Assembly (NCBI RefSeq): GCF_009601765.2
Contig: NZ_CP045699.1
Span: forward strand, 1,798,001-1,862,000
Origin: Vibrio algicola
GTDB taxonomy: Bacteria > Pseudomonadota > Gammaproteobacteria > Enterobacterales > Vibrionaceae
Reading direction: 5' to 3'
Length of the DNA: 64,000 bases
Part shown: piece after piece, positions 22,303-32,754 of the stretch
How positions within the stretch are numbered: position 1 is the stretch's first letter
Layout: every line of letters begins with the position of its first letter
Position numbers and translations under genes: made by a program
The notes under the pieces: generated by a model
The model's input: only the letters and a program-made list of their open reading frames with translations
Told to the model about the DNA's origin: nothing
Databases searched by the model: none

Positions 22303-22342
22303 AAATAAAAATGCCAAAACCAATTATTTCAGGTTCTGGCAT
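22303..22342 (-). terminator. Probable dapB terminator
   Basis: On the minus strand ATGCCAGAACC/GGTTTTGGCAT (one mismatch) is followed by TTTTATTT. A closer AT-rich stem (AAAAAGTGAAT/ATTCACTTTTT, about 22368-22400) could be a second terminator. Confidence 0.65.
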
Positions 22343-22457
22343 CATTTATTTGCTGCAAGGTACGTGTAAAAAGTGAATATTTGCTCAAAATTCACTTTTT
22401 ATGCAATCGTTTACCAAATCGTTTGCTTTTTGGTTACCAATAAGCGAATAAAGTGAC

Positions 22458-23285
<828 letters not shown>

Positions 23286-23344
23286 TTAGCTTTATCTAAA
23301 GTATGTTGGCAATGTAGCCTGTTTGATAATAGATGAAAAGCAAA

Positions 23345-23377
23345 AAAAAACGGGCCCCAGATGGGACCCGTTTTATT
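23345..23377 (-). terminator. Terminator of the rpsP-rimM-trmD-rplS operon
   Basis: On the minus strand ACGGGTCCC-ATCT-GGGGCCCGT is followed by a long T run, about 20 bp after rplS. Confidence 0.93.
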
Positions 23378-23396
23378 TATTAGAACGCAAAGCGCG

Positions 23397-23750
23397 TTAC
23401 TTTTTAGTCAACTTCTCTTTGATACGAGCTGACTTACCAGAACGCTCACGTAGGTAGTACAACTTGGCACGACGTACTGCACCACGACGTTTAACTTCAA
23501 TGCTACTAACAATTGGAGAGTGAGTTTGGAAAGCACGCTCAACACCTTCACCGTTCGAGATTTTACGAACTGTGAATGCAGAGTGAAGACCACGGTTACG
23601 CTTAGCGATAACTACGCCTTCAAATGCTTGTAGACGCTCACGGTCGCCTTCTTTAACTTTAACCTGAACCACAACTGTATCACCAGGTGCGAATGCAGGG
23701 ATGTCTTGTTTTAGTTGCTCATCTTCAAGAGCTTTAATGATATTACTCAT
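23397..23750 (-). CDS. rplS: 50S ribosomal protein L19
   Basis: Ribosomal protein at the 30S-50S interface. It has 117 residues. Family segments are [52 protein letters not shown] and [27 protein letters not shown]. It is the last gene of rpsP-rimM-trmD-rplS. Confidence 0.98.
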   Translation of the reverse strand: MSNIIKALEDEQLKQDIPAFAPGDTVVVQVKVKEGDRERLQAFEGVVIAKRNRGLHSAFTVRKISNGEGVERAFQTHSPIVSSIEVKRRGAVRRAKLYYLRERSGKSARIKEKLTKK

Positions 23751-23820
23751 TTTTCTATATCCTAGATTAAACTGATACTAAATATAATAGGTTATTGCTT
23801 TGCCTTTCATTTGTGGGCTT

Positions 23821-24570
23821 TCACTCTTTGACAAGTGATTGCTCTTTAATGAACTGCCCCAGCAATTGTTCCTGTTCGTCAGTCAGAGCTAGGTTTTCCA
23901 GAAGCTCTGGTCTTCTCAGCCAAGTACGGCCCAGCGATTGTTTTAATCGCCAGCGACGAATTTCCTCATGATTTCCCGACTTCAGTACCAAAGGCACCTC
24001 TTGTCCATCTAATACATCAGGACGTGTATAGTGTGGGCAATCCAACAAACCATTGGCAAAAGAATCTTCTTCTGCCGACGCAAAATCCCCCAATACTCCC
24101 GGAACAAACCGAGAAACTGAATCAATTAACGTCATGGCTGGGATTTCCCCGCCCGTCATTACAAAATCCCCAATTGACCATTCTTCGTCAACATAAGATT
24201 GAATAATGCGTTCATCTACCCCTTCGTAGCGGCCACAAATAAAAATCAGATTCTCGTTTGTTGCCAACTCTTCGACTCCTTGTTGATCGAGTTTTCGACC
24301 TTGAGGAGAGAGATAAATCACTTTCGCCTTTTTCGGTGAGGCTTGTTTGGCGGTTTCGATAGCATCGCGCAAAGGCTGAACCATCATTAACATGCCAGGA
24401 CCACCACCGTAAGGTCTGTCATCAACAGTGTGATGTTTATCATGAGTGAAATCGCGAGGATTCCAAACATTTAATGATAAAAGACCTTTTTTTACCGCTT
24501 GACCTGTAACACCAAAGTCAGAAACTGCTCGGAACATGTCGGGAAACAGGCTAATTATGCCAATCCACAT
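23821..24570 (-). CDS. trmD: tRNA (guanine(37)-N1)-methyltransferase TrmD
   Basis: Methylates G37 of tRNAs with G36 and prevents +1 frameshifting. It has 249 residues of the SPOUT class with a trefoil knot. Diagnostic segments are [54 protein letters not shown] and the substrate Asp region DVLDGQEVP. It is 29 bp after rimM in the operon. Confidence 0.97.
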   Translation of the reverse strand: MWIGIISLFPDMFRAVSDFGVTGQAVKKGLLSLNVWNPRDFTHDKHHTVDDRPYGGGPGMLMMVQPLRDAIETAKQASPKKAKVIYLSPQGRKLDQQGVEELATNENLIFICGRYEGVDERIIQSYVDEEWSIGDFVMTGGEIPAMTLIDSVSRFVPGVLGDFASAEEDSFANGLLDCPHYTRPDVLDGQEVPLVLKSGNHEEIRRWRLKQSLGRTWLRRPELLENLALTDEQEQLLGQFIKEQSLVKE

Positions 24571-24599
24571 AGCGTTACTCGCTTCTTCTGCTTAGGTAT

Positions 24600-25133
24600 T
24601 TAGAATCCAGGATCCCAGTCAACTTCGATCCGTTGAGCTTCGCGATCAACATTTTTGATCACTTGCTCTTCAAGGTACGGGATTAATCGTTCCTTTTGGC
24701 CAAAGGCATCTTTAAGATTAGCTTTGACTACCAATACATCGTTTGAGCCCGTTTCCATTAGGTCTGTGACCTCACCAAGGTGGTAACCTTTAGTGGTGTA
24801 AACTTGCATGCCAAACAATTCACGCCAGTAGAATTCTTCTTCTGACAGGGCTGGTAATACAACAGGGTCAATTAGGATTTCAACGTTGGCATACGGTTGT
24901 GCATCTTCACGCACATCGACACCCGCTAGTTTGCAAACATAACCACTGTTATGACGCTTCCAGCTTTCAACGTTAAGCTCGACTATTTTTCCCTTTTGGT
25001 TAATAAACCAAGGTGCATAATCAAAAATACTTTCGCCGTTGTCGGTATAGGAAAAAACTTTAAGCCAACCACGAATGCCGTAAGAAGAACCAAGCTTACC
25101 TACAACAATTTTTTCGTTTTTTTGTTCACTCAT
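24600..25133 (-). CDS. rimM: Ribosome maturation factor RimM
   Basis: 16S rRNA processing factor that acts on the S19-containing 30S head. It has 177 residues. The N-terminal domain opens [24 protein letters not shown], followed by the PRC-barrel ([38 protein letters not shown]) and the conserved end [27 protein letters not shown]. It is the second gene of the operon. Confidence 0.97.
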   Translation of the reverse strand: MSEQKNEKIVVGKLGSSYGIRGWLKVFSYTDNGESIFDYAPWFINQKGKIVELNVESWKRHNSGYVCKLAGVDVREDAQPYANVEILIDPVVLPALSEEEFYWRELFGMQVYTTKGYHLGEVTDLMETGSNDVLVVKANLKDAFGQKERLIPYLEEQVIKNVDREAQRIEVDWDPGF

Positions 25134-25183
25134 TGTTTTTACCTTTCACCAAACAACTTAATTTTGTGTGCATTAAATTAGTA

Positions 25184-25432
25184 TTAAGCCGCTTTTTGAG
25201 CGTCTTTAACTAGTTTAGCAACACGGTCAGATAAAGATGCGCCTTGACCAACCCAATGGTTTACGCGATCTAGGTCTAAACGAAGACCTTCTTCTTGACC
25301 TTGAGCCGTAGGGTTGAAGAAACCTACGTTTTCAATGTAACGGCCAGTTGATACAAAACGGCTGTCTGCTACAACAACTTGGTAAAATGGGCGTTTTTTC
25401 GCGCCGTGACGTGCCAAACGAATGGTAACCAT
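25184..25432 (-). CDS. rpsP: 30S ribosomal protein S16
   Basis: The start [20 protein letters not shown] at 25432 has GAGGA upstream and gives 82 residues, the family length; the frame extends 14 codons further without homology. It is the first gene of the operon. Its leader contains a long stem (25469-25536) and a promoter (25562-25589). Confidence 0.98.
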   Translation of the reverse strand: MVTIRLARHGAKKRPFYQVVVADSRFVSTGRYIENVGFFNPTAQGQEEGLRLDLDRVNHWVGQGASLSDRVAKLVKDAQKAA

Positions 25433-25468
25433 ATCGTCCTCTTTTTGCTTTCTCAAAAAATAAATTAG

Positions 25469-25536
25469 CCCCAAACAATGTCTTTTAGTTCCCTTAGAGC
25501 GATAAACGCACTGGTAAACTAAAAAATGACTTGGGG
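25469..25536 (-). promoter_or_regulatory. Structured rpsP leader
   Basis: On the minus strand the leader can fold into a long-range stem: GCCCCAA and TTTAGTT on the 5' side pair with AACTAAA and TTGGGGC on the 3' side, separated by an internal loop. It sits just upstream of the S16 ribosome site and could couple translation to structure or bind a ribosomal protein. Function is inferred. Confidence 0.45.
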
Positions 25537-25561
25537 CCTCGTGCCAAAATAAAGCCCCCGA

Positions 25562-25589
25562 ATTTTACTCTTATTGAGTGTCAATGCAA
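25562..25589 (-). promoter_or_regulatory. Predicted rpsP operon promoter
   Basis: On the minus strand -35 TTGCAT and -10 TAAAAT are separated by 16 bp, upstream of the structured leader. A TTGACA inside the spacer has the wrong spacing to be the -35. Confidence 0.5.
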
Positions 25590-25679
25590 GGGCTTTAGAT
25601 ATCTTTCTATGATTTCGTGATTAAATCATTGTTTGTGATGGGCTTCACGTTATTGTGAACCGCTTATTTGTACTCGATT

Positions 25680-27059
25680 CTAGCGACCAAAACCACCCAT
25701 GCCGCCCATTCCACCGCCACCCATCATGCCTTGCATTCCGCGCATCATGCCTTTCATGCCACCTTTTTGCATTTTTTTCATCATTTTCTGCATTTGGGTG
25801 AATTGTTTCAGCATACGGTTTACATCTTGCACTTGAGTACCAGAACCCGCTGCAATACGTTTTTTGCGTGATCCTTTGATAAGCTCAGGGTGCTGGCGTT
25901 CTTTCATCGTCATGGAGCTGATCATCGCTTCCATTTGACTGAACATTTTGTCATCGACTTTATCTTTTACGTTGGCCGGTAAGTTACCCATGCCTGGCAG
26001 TTTATTCATCATACCAGCCATGCCGCCCATGTTTTGCATTTGTCCAAGCTGCTCACGAAAATCTTCTAGGTCGAAGCCTTTCTTCTGCTTGAACTTCTTA
26101 GCCATTTTTTCTGCTTTGGCTTTATCAACATTCTTTTCTAAATCTTCAATTAAAGAAAGAACATCACCCATGCCTAAAATACGAGAAGCAACACGCTCAG
26201 GGTGGAATGCTTCTAGTGCATCGGTTTTTTCGCCAACACCTAAGAATTTAATCGGCTTACCCGTGACATGGCGAACTGATAATGCCGCACCACCACGCGC
26301 ATCACCATCGACTTTGGTCAAGATAACACCGGTTAATGGCAGCGTATCACCAAAGGCTTTCGCGGTATTGGCTGCATCTTGACCTGTCATGGCATCAACC
26401 ACGAACAAGGTTTCGACTGGCGTAATCGCATTATGCAGCGCTTTGATCTCACCCATCATTTCTTCATCGATGGCTAAGCGACCGGCAGTATCGAGGATCA
26501 CAACATCATAGAATTTCTTCTTGGCGTGATCGATCGCAGCATTGGCAATATCAATCGGCTTTTGATCGGCGCTCGATGGGAAGAAGTCGGTGCCAACTTC
26601 AGTGGCTAACATTTCAAGCTGTTTGATCGCCGCAGGGCGGTAAACATCGGCAGAAACGACTAAGACTTTTTTCTTATCACGCTCGGTTAATAATTTTGCC
26701 AACTTACCAACACTGGTGGTTTTACCCGCACCTTGTAAACCGGCCATTAAAATCACAGCTGGCGGCTGCGCGGCAAGATTTAGCGCTTCATTTGATTCAC
26801 CCATGACAGATTCAAGTTCGGCTTGTACGATCTTGATGAACTCTTGCCCTGGAGTCAGTGATTTAGAAACTTCAATTCCAACCGCACGTTCTTTAATTTG
26901 CTTTATAAAGTCACGTACAACCGGTAATGCTACGTCAGCTTCAAGTAACGCCATGCGAACTTCACGCAGCGTTTCTTTAATATTATCTTCTGTTAGTCGA
27001 CCTTTACCGCTGATGTTTTTCAGCGTACTGGATAGTCGTTCCGTTAAATTATCAAACAT
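25680..27059 (-). CDS. ffh: Signal recognition particle protein Ffh
   Basis: SRP GTPase that binds 4.5S RNA and signal sequences of nascent membrane proteins. The start MFDNLTERLSSTLKNISGKG at 27059 gives 459 residues; the frame is open 22 codons further. It has an N domain, Walker A GLQGAGKTTSVGKLA (around 110), DTAGR, TKVDGDARGG, and a methionine-rich M domain. It ends in a Gly/Met tail (MRGMQGMMGGGGMGGMGGFGR). It is divergent from ypjD, as in E. coli. Confidence 0.97.
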   Translation of the reverse strand: MFDNLTERLSSTLKNISGKGRLTEDNIKETLREVRMALLEADVALPVVRDFIKQIKERAVGIEVSKSLTPGQEFIKIVQAELESVMGESNEALNLAAQPPAVILMAGLQGAGKTTSVGKLAKLLTERDKKKVLVVSADVYRPAAIKQLEMLATEVGTDFFPSSADQKPIDIANAAIDHAKKKFYDVVILDTAGRLAIDEEMMGEIKALHNAITPVETLFVVDAMTGQDAANTAKAFGDTLPLTGVILTKVDGDARGGAALSVRHVTGKPIKFLGVGEKTDALEAFHPERVASRILGMGDVLSLIEDLEKNVDKAKAEKMAKKFKQKKGFDLEDFREQLGQMQNMGGMAGMMNKLPGMGNLPANVKDKVDDKMFSQMEAMISSMTMKERQHPELIKGSRKKRIAAGSGTQVQDVNRMLKQFTQMQKMMKKMQKGGMKGMMRGMQGMMGGGGMGGMGGFGR

Positions 27060-27355
27060 AGTTAAACCTAAAATCCTGTACCTTTGATTGACAAGGTATG
27101 GTTGCCACAAATGGCTCAATGTCACAATATTGCCACAGTATAGCGAGTGAGCGTTTATCTTTCACTGAATTTTCTATTGCGGGGAGGCTTTTCTTTAAAT
27201 ATTGGCTTTATTTTTTATCAATGGCGCGGGTTGCCCTGATTATTACCACCACAATGAGGTTCAGACCAAATTTTACTCACCAACTAAAAGCATTGATGGC
27301 TCTAGCTTCAAGAGAGGGTTATAATCAATCCATATTCAATCAAAAAATGAGAACT

Positions 27356-28150
27356 ATGGAACACTTGCTTTCAATTATTGCAGCACTCTTATATTGCTCG
27401 GCAATTAGCATGATTATACCTGGATTGGTACAGAGTACTGGCATCAAAATCAAACTGGTCTTCGTTTTAGCGGCGCTAGCGATAACCACTCACGGCTGGT
27501 TACTCAGTGATCTTATTTTAAATCCTTATGGGCAGAATTTCAGTATTCTCAATGTCGCCTCATTAATTAGCTTTATTGTATGCCTCACGCTGAGCTTGGC
27601 TATGCTAAAAACTCGTTTATGGTTTTTGCTGCCAGTAGTATATAGCTTTGCGGTGATAAATCTCTTAGCCGCTACTTTTCTACCTAGCACCTTCTTGACC
27701 CATTTCGATGGCAAAGTAGAATTACTCCTTCATATTACGATTGCACTTTTTGCTTATTCCACCTTATCTATTGGCGCTTTATATGCCCTGCAATTGGCTT
27801 GGCTTGATCATAAACTTAAAGCAAAGAAAGCCTTAACCATTAACCCTAACCTACCGCCACTGATGATGGTTGAAAGGCACCTATTTAAAATCATCTTAAT
27901 TGGTACGCTGTTACTCACTGCAACACTATTAACTGGCGCTATCTATATTAAAGAGATGTTTGACCCTGAAAATGCCCACAAAGCGGTGCTGTCTTTTATT
28001 GCTTGGGCACTGTATTGCATTTTATTGTGGGGGCATTATCGTCAAGGTTGGCGCGGTAAAAAAGTGTTGTGGCTGTCAATTAGCGGAACCACATTACTGA
28101 CTCTTGCCTATTTCGGTAGTCGCTTTGTGCGTGAAATAATTTTAAACTAA
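27356..28150 (+). CDS. ypjD: Cytochrome c assembly/HemX-like inner-membrane protein YpjD
   Basis: A multi-pass inner-membrane protein of the CcsA/HemX family. I chose the ATG at 27356 (MEHLLSIIAALLYC), giving 264 residues, the length of E. coli YpjD; an ATG three codons earlier is also possible. The longer open frame to 27098 is noncoding ffh upstream DNA. It has about eight membrane segments. Conserved segments are QNFSILNVASLIS, HITIALFAYSTLSIGALYALQLAWLD and the C-terminal WGHYRQGWRGKK. The precise function is unsettled. Confidence 0.88.
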   Translation: MEHLLSIIAALLYCSAISMIIPGLVQSTGIKIKLVFVLAALAITTHGWLLSDLILNPYGQNFSILNVASLISFIVCLTLSLAMLKTRLWFLLPVVYSFAVINLLAATFLPSTFLTHFDGKVELLLHITIALFAYSTLSIGALYALQLAWLDHKLKAKKALTINPNLPPLMMVERHLFKIILIGTLLLTATLLTGAIYIKEMFDPENAHKAVLSFIAWALYCILLWGHYRQGWRGKKVLWLSISGTTLLTLAYFGSRFVREIILN

Positions 28151-28177
28151 TTAATTGCAATCTAATATCCGATACAG

Positions 28178-28206
28178 TTGACATCAATTTTAGATTTCGT
28201 CATAAC
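28178..28206 (+). promoter_or_regulatory. Predicted promoter of yfjD
   Basis: A perfect -35 TTGACA and -10 CATAAC with 17-bp spacing, about 70 bp before the yfjD start. Confidence 0.5.
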
Positions 28207-28278
28207 TGTCTATTCTCTACTAACGGCATATAAATATAAAATGCCGTTAACGTTTAACTACCAAAGGAAAACCTAAGT

Positions 28279-29559
28279 TTGGGTGATATATCAACGGGGC
28301 TGCTGTTTGCTCTACTGGCAATACTGATTCTAATTTCCGCCTATTTCTCGAGTTCAGAAACCGGCATGATGTCACTCAACCGCTATCGCTTACGCCATTT
28401 AGCCAACCAAGGCCATAAAGGGGCAAAACGTGTTGAAGCATTATTATCACGTCCTGATCGCCTGATTGGCCTTATCTTAATTGGTAATAACCTAGTTAAT
28501 ATCTTGGCCTCTGCCATTGCCACAATTATTGGTATGCGTTTGTATGGTGACTACGGCGTGGCGATTGCCACTGGTGTATTGACCTTAGTGATTCTAGTAT
28601 TTGCTGAAGTGACGCCGAAAACCTTAGCCGCTTTGTATCCAGAAAAAGTGTCCTACGCGAGTAGCCTTATTCTGCGTATATTGATGAAGCTTATGGCCCC
28701 ATTGGTTATCTTTGTCAATCTCATTACCAATGGTTTACTGCGTATGCTAGGGGTTAAACCTGAAGAATCGGCGGGTGAGCAACTAAGCTCCGACGAATTG
28801 CGTACGGTGGTCAATGAAGCCGGCAGCCTGATCCCTCGTCGTCACCAAGATATGCTAATTTCTATTTTGGATTTAGAACATGTCACCGTAAACGATATCA
28901 TGGTGCCACGTAACGAAATAACCGGTATCGATATCAATGATGACTGGAAATCAATTGTACGCCAGCTGACTCACTCCGCCCATGGTCGCGTCGTGCTATA
29001 TCGAGATCAAATTGATGAAGTAGTGGGGATGCTACGCCTGCGCCAAGCTTACCGTTTGATGCTTGAAAAAAATGAATTCAATAAAGAAACCCTATTACGC
29101 GCAGCCGATGAAGTGTATTTCATTCCTGAAGCCACACCACTGAATGTTCAACTCTTAAAATTCCAGCGAAATAAAGAACGTATTGGCATGATCGTCGATG
29201 AATATGGCGACATTATTGGTCTTATTACTTTAGAAGATATTTTAGAAGAGATTGTTGGTGAGTTTACCACCTCAATGTCTCCAAGCTTAGCGGAGGAAAT
29301 CACCCCACAAAGTGATGGTAGCTATTTGATGGAAGGCAGCGCTAATATTCGCGATATCAATAAAGGCTTAAACTGGAAATTACCCACCGATGCTCGAACC
29401 TTAAACGGTTTATTGTTAGAGCACCTGCAAGATATACCAGAGAGCTATCTTAGCCTTGATATTGCCGGCCATAAGATGGAATTGATTGAAATGGCGGAAA
29501 ACAAAATCAAGCTGGTTAAAGTGTACCCAGCTAAAAAGAAAGCCAAAAAGAAACATTAA
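28279..29559 (+). CDS. yfjD: CNNM/CorB-family HlyC/CorC transporter-like protein YfjD
   Basis: Inner-membrane protein with an N-terminal DUF21/CNNM transmembrane domain (YFSSSETGMMSLNRYRLRHLANQ), a CBS-domain pair (VNDIMVPRNEITGI to IGMIVDEYGDIIGLITLEDILEEIVGEF), and a C-terminal CorC_HlyC domain. Linked in the family to magnesium efflux/resistance. It has 426 residues with a TTG start at 28279 and AAAGGA upstream. The end is basic (AKKKAKKKH). A (TGGC)12 microsatellite begins 14 bp after the stop. Confidence 0.92.
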   Translation: MGDISTGLLFALLAILILISAYFSSSETGMMSLNRYRLRHLANQGHKGAKRVEALLSRPDRLIGLILIGNNLVNILASAIATIIGMRLYGDYGVAIATGVLTLVILVFAEVTPKTLAALYPEKVSYASSLILRILMKLMAPLVIFVNLITNGLLRMLGVKPEESAGEQLSSDELRTVVNEAGSLIPRRHQDMLISILDLEHVTVNDIMVPRNEITGIDINDDWKSIVRQLTHSAHGRVVLYRDQIDEVVGMLRLRQAYRLMLEKNEFNKETLLRAADEVYFIPEATPLNVQLLKFQRNKERIGMIVDEYGDIIGLITLEDILEEIVGEFTTSMSPSLAEEITPQSDGSYLMEGSANIRDINKGLNWKLPTDARTLNGLLLEHLQDIPESYLSLDIAGHKMELIEMAENKIKLVKVYPAKKKAKKKH

Positions 29560-29571
29560 TCTCACCGAACA

Positions 29572-29622
<51 letters not shown>

Positions 29623-29640
29623 TAGAATGACAGACAAATA

Positions 29641-29681
29641 AAAACGAGAAATCGCATAAGCTATTTCTCGTTTTTTTATTT
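29641..29681. terminator. Terminator downstream of yfjD and the microsatellite
   Basis: AAAACGAGAAAT/ATTTCTCGTTTT is a 12-bp stem followed by a T run on the plus strand, with an A run on the other side. It ends yfjD and may also serve luxS. Confidence 0.88.
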
Positions 29682-29757
29682 GATTAAAAAGACAGACTAA
29701 ATTATACCAATTCCATAAATTTAATGACCGTTCAAATTGATCAAATATTAAATGGAA

Positions 29758-30276
29758 TTAATCGACTTTCAGCTCTTGCAGCATAGAGTCAGGTAACGCC
29801 AATTCATCATTTTTATTGACTTGGATACCCGCCGCAATAATATCTTTGGCGATCTGTTGCGCTTCTTCTAAAGAATGCATTGAATAAGTACCACACTGGT
29901 ATTCATTCAATTCAGGGATCTTGTTTTGATCGGCCACATTGAGTACATCTTGCATTGCTGCTAACCAAGCGTCAGCCACTTGTTGCTCACTCGGCGTGCC
30001 AATTAAGCTCATGTAGAAACCAGTACGACAACCCATAGGGGAAATATCGATGATCTCCACCTCAGAACCATTTAGTTGATTACGCATAAAGCCAGCATAC
30101 AAATGCTCTAACGTATGGATGCCTTTTTCCGATAAAATATCTTTATTAGGAATACAAAAACGTAAATCAAAGACGGTAATCGTATCGCCCTTTGGCGTGG
30201 TCATTGTCTTGGCTACACGTACCGCAGGCGCTTGCATACGAGTGTGGTCAACGGTAAAACTATCAAGTAAAGGCAT
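29758..30276 (-). CDS. luxS: S-ribosylhomocysteine lyase LuxS
   Basis: Cleaves S-ribosylhomocysteine to homocysteine and the AI-2 precursor. It links the activated methyl cycle to quorum sensing. It has 172 residues. Metal ligands are His54 and His58 in GIHTLEHLY and Cys128 in NEYQCGTYS, with Glu57 and Cys83 (MGCRTGFY) for catalysis. It precedes no operon partner except the lipoprotein gene 32 bp upstream, and it is close to gshA as in other gammaproteobacteria. Confidence 0.98.
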   Translation of the reverse strand: MPLLDSFTVDHTRMQAPAVRVAKTMTTPKGDTITVFDLRFCIPNKDILSEKGIHTLEHLYAGFMRNQLNGSEVEIIDISPMGCRTGFYMSLIGTPSEQQVADAWLAAMQDVLNVADQNKIPELNEYQCGTYSMHSLEEAQQIAKDIIAAGIQVNKNDELALPDSMLQELKVD

Positions 30277-30308
30277 TACTGCTCTCTCCTATTAGGTACA
30301 TAAGTAAA

Positions 30309-30896
30309 TCAGAACCAGCTGCGGTTATCTTCTAATTCCGCTCGGCATTTTTTGAGCTGTCCTGCATAAATTTTTGATGTTTTTTCTACTTTACGTGCAA
30401 TTTTCATCAAGGCGGGATTACGACTGTAAGTTTTACGTTTAAAACCACCACGACCTTCATGATAAGCAAGATATTGGCTGTAAGCATCCCATTTAGAAAT
30501 ACCTAGTGCTTTTTGGCTTCCTGTCATATACCAACCAATAAAGTCTATCGCGTCATCAAAGTCATCGCGTGAAGTCCAAGAACTGACTTGATCTTGATAT
30601 TCAGACCAAACAGGATCTTGCGCTTGCGCGTAACCATAAGCACTACTAACTCTTCCCCAAGGAATAAAGCCTAGTGCATAGTAACGAGGCGGCTTAGCTT
30701 CTCCTCTAAATGAGCTTTCTTGCTTCATAAACGCCATCGATATCTGAATAGGCACGCCCCACTCATCTTGGCTATCAAGAGCATCTTCATACCAGTCTGG
30801 ATACTGACGGAAAATTTCACAAATATTACTTTGGTTACTCGGCGGCGCGGTGGCACAGCCGGATAACCACAAAACATTGAATAGAACTAAAGCCAT
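30309..30896 (-). CDS. Putative SLT-type lytic transglycosylase lipoprotein
   Basis: Likely a peptidoglycan-cleaving lipoprotein. The catalytic Glu of the SLT fold is in MAFMKQESSFRGE, followed by VSSAYGYAQAQDPVW and YLAYHEGRGG. The lipobox WLSGC precedes CATAPP. The in-frame ATG at 30896 gives a signal peptide with no basic N-region (MALVLFNVLWLSGC); a TTG at 30980 is the next option. A better start, ATG at 30913 reading MLKK, is out of frame by one A in a run of seven. This is a possible sequencing error, mutation or slippage site. Confidence 0.8.
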   Translation of the reverse strand: MALVLFNVLWLSGCATAPPSNQSNICEIFRQYPDWYEDALDSQDEWGVPIQISMAFMKQESSFRGEAKPPRYYALGFIPWGRVSSAYGYAQAQDPVWSEYQDQVSSWTSRDDFDDAIDFIGWYMTGSQKALGISKWDAYSQYLAYHEGRGGFKRKTYSRNPALMKIARKVEKTSKIYAGQLKKCRAELEDNRSWF

Positions 30897-31018
30897 GCTT
30901 ATTTTTTTAACATAGCTTCTTCTTATGACATTGTTTCTTTTTTTGACACAGTTTGCCGCTTTAAGAGTAAATAACTGCAATGTTAGGCATCCTATGGCTG
31001 TGGCTTAAATTAAGGTCA

Positions 31019-32629
31019 TTAACGCAAGTAAGAGAAATATTCCGCTAAGAAATCATCAAAGCTTAACGTGTCGGCAGCTTCAATTTCAGCTTGGGCTAAC
31101 TTTGAACGCTGCGCTTCATTTTCCATCATACTTTGTTTATACACTTTATATTCATGGTTCAATAAATCTAAACGGTATTGTTCGCCCAATCGAGTACCGA
31201 ATTTACCTATCCCTCCGGCCGATTTAATTTCAGCCAGTAATTGCCCAGAAATGGTTTTCTCCGGATCATCAATCCATTCACTTAGCTCATCGCATACATC
31301 TTGATATTGAGTATTGCCATGCGCTTTGTCCATTTCAATCGCAATATCTCTAAGCTGGCTGAACATTTCATGCCCCCAAACTTGCATCGGCTTTGACTCT
31401 TGTCCGCTGCACAATTTAAAGGCAAGATCCGGCTTGCGTCCTTCTAAAATAATAGTTGTCCAGTTGCTACGCCAGCACGCAATATCTTCTTTTTTCATTG
31501 GTGCCGATTCTTTTAACGCACACCAAGAGACAAATAAATCTAAAAAGAGAACCTGCTGCTTGCTCACACCAATAGGAGAAAATGGATTCACATCTAATGA
31601 GCGAACTTCAATGTATTCTACTCCAGCACGCTTTAATGCGCATGACGGTTTTTCACCATCTTCTGCAACACGTTTTGGGCGAATGGGCGCATAAAGCTCA
31701 TTTTCAATTTGCAGCACATTACTGTTTAGTTGGCGGTGCTCACCATCGACTTTCACGCCAAGCTTTGAGAATTTATCCGACGGCTTATGCATCGCATCAT
31801 GCAAACCCAGTAAATAATCTTCTAAGCTATTAAAAGTAATATTCAGATCGCCTTGCGCACTGTTGGTATAGCCTAAATCACTTAAACGCAATGCAGTGGC
31901 GTGCGGTAGGTATAAGGTTTTACCTATGGTGTCAAAATCGATCCCAGTGTCACGCCCTTTCACAAAAGACGAGCATAAGGCTGGAGAGGCACCAAATAAA
32001 TACGGGATGATCCAGCCATAACGGTAATAGTTGCGGATCAGGTGAAAATAGCCTTCTGACTTACTATCTACTCGCTGATCTTGATTTTGCTGGCCATACA
32101 AGCTGTCCCAGAAACTCTCAGGGAAAGAGAAGTTAAAGTGAACGCCAGAAATAATTTGCATTAAGCTGCCGTAACGTTGATTTAAACCTTTACGGTATAG
32201 GTTCTTCATTCGTCCTGAATTTGAACTGCCGTATTCCGCCAACGGGATCGAATCATCGCTACTGACAAAACATGGCATCGACATTGGCCATAATTTTTCA
32301 GTGCGCATTTTAGTCATTGAAAAATGATGGATATCGGTCAACTGGTTTAATAGTGTATCGACGTTATGAGAAACAGGGGTAATGAATTCGAGTAATGACT
32401 CTGAAAAATCGGTAGTGATCCATTTATTAGTCAGTGCTGAACCTAGCCCAGCAGGATGTGGAGTTAAAGCCAATTGGTCATTACTGTCATAGCGTAAAGC
32501 TTCACGCTCTATTCCGCGTCCAAACTGCTTGAAAGTTTTTGGGTTGTTAGCAACTTGTTGAAGGCGTGCAGAAAAATCAGTCAAAATAGCGCTCACTTGT
32601 GTTATTTGGGATCCAAGTAGGATAGTCAT
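31019..32629 (-). CDS. gshA: Glutamate-cysteine ligase GshA
   Basis: First step of glutathione synthesis. It is about 537 residues of the gammaproteobacterial type. Signature segments are [65 protein letters not shown] and [15 protein letters not shown]. The start is uncertain: ATG at 32629, GTG at 32596 or TTG at 32584 are all possible, and none has a strong ribosome site. It is near luxS and yqaA, the usual neighbourhood. Confidence 0.95.
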   Translation of the reverse strand: MTILLGSQITQVSAILTDFSARLQQVANNPKTFKQFGRGIEREALRYDSNDQLALTPHPAGLGSALTNKWITTDFSESLLEFITPVSHNVDTLLNQLTDIHHFSMTKMRTEKLWPMSMPCFVSSDDSIPLAEYGSSNSGRMKNLYRKGLNQRYGSLMQIISGVHFNFSFPESFWDSLYGQQNQDQRVDSKSEGYFHLIRNYYRYGWIIPYLFGASPALCSSFVKGRDTGIDFDTIGKTLYLPHATALRLSDLGYTNSAQGDLNITFNSLEDYLLGLHDAMHKPSDKFSKLGVKVDGEHRQLNSNVLQIENELYAPIRPKRVAEDGEKPSCALKRAGVEYIEVRSLDVNPFSPIGVSKQQVLFLDLFVSWCALKESAPMKKEDIACWRSNWTTIILEGRKPDLAFKLCSGQESKPMQVWGHEMFSQLRDIAIEMDKAHGNTQYQDVCDELSEWIDDPEKTISGQLLAEIKSAGGIGKFGTRLGEQYRLDLLNHEYKVYKQSMMENEAQRSKLAQAEIEAADTLSFDDFLAEYFSYLR

Positions 32630-32676
32630 TCTTGCTAACAATTGCCATGACAAAGCTTGAAAGCAAACATAAAAAC

Positions 32677-32706
32677 CATAAACCGTTAGTCTGCTGATTA
32701 ACGGTT
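32677..32706 (-). terminator. Terminator of the M16 peptidase gene
   Basis: On the minus strand AAACCGTTA/TAACGGTTT encloses an 8-10 nt loop and is followed by TTTATGTTT. It lies about 50 bp after the peptidase stop and just before the gshA start region. Confidence 0.75.
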
Positions 32707-32732
32707 TAGGTTTAGGTTTAGGTTTAGGTTTA
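32703..32732. repeat. Hexanucleotide tandem repeat (GGTTTA)5
   Basis: Five perfect copies of GGTTTA adjoin the terminator between gshA and the M16 peptidase gene. The terminator's GGTTTA arm is the first unit, which suggests the array grew from that arm. Confidence 0.95.
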
Positions 32733-32754
32733 AGCTTCTTGTTATGTTTGGGCG

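Noticed and set aside
25576..25581. TTGACA hexamer as the rpsP -35
   Set aside because: Only about 11 bp from TAAAAT, too short; TTGCAT at 25584-25589 gives a workable 16-bp spacer.
27098..27355. N-terminal extension of the YpjD frame (86 residues)
   Set aside because: It extends beyond the family start and overlaps the divergent ffh upstream region. YpjD length fits the ATG at 27356.
32703..32732. Telomere-like TTTAGG repeat
   Set aside because: Only five units inside a bacterial chromosome between two normal genes; slippage from the terminator arm explains it.
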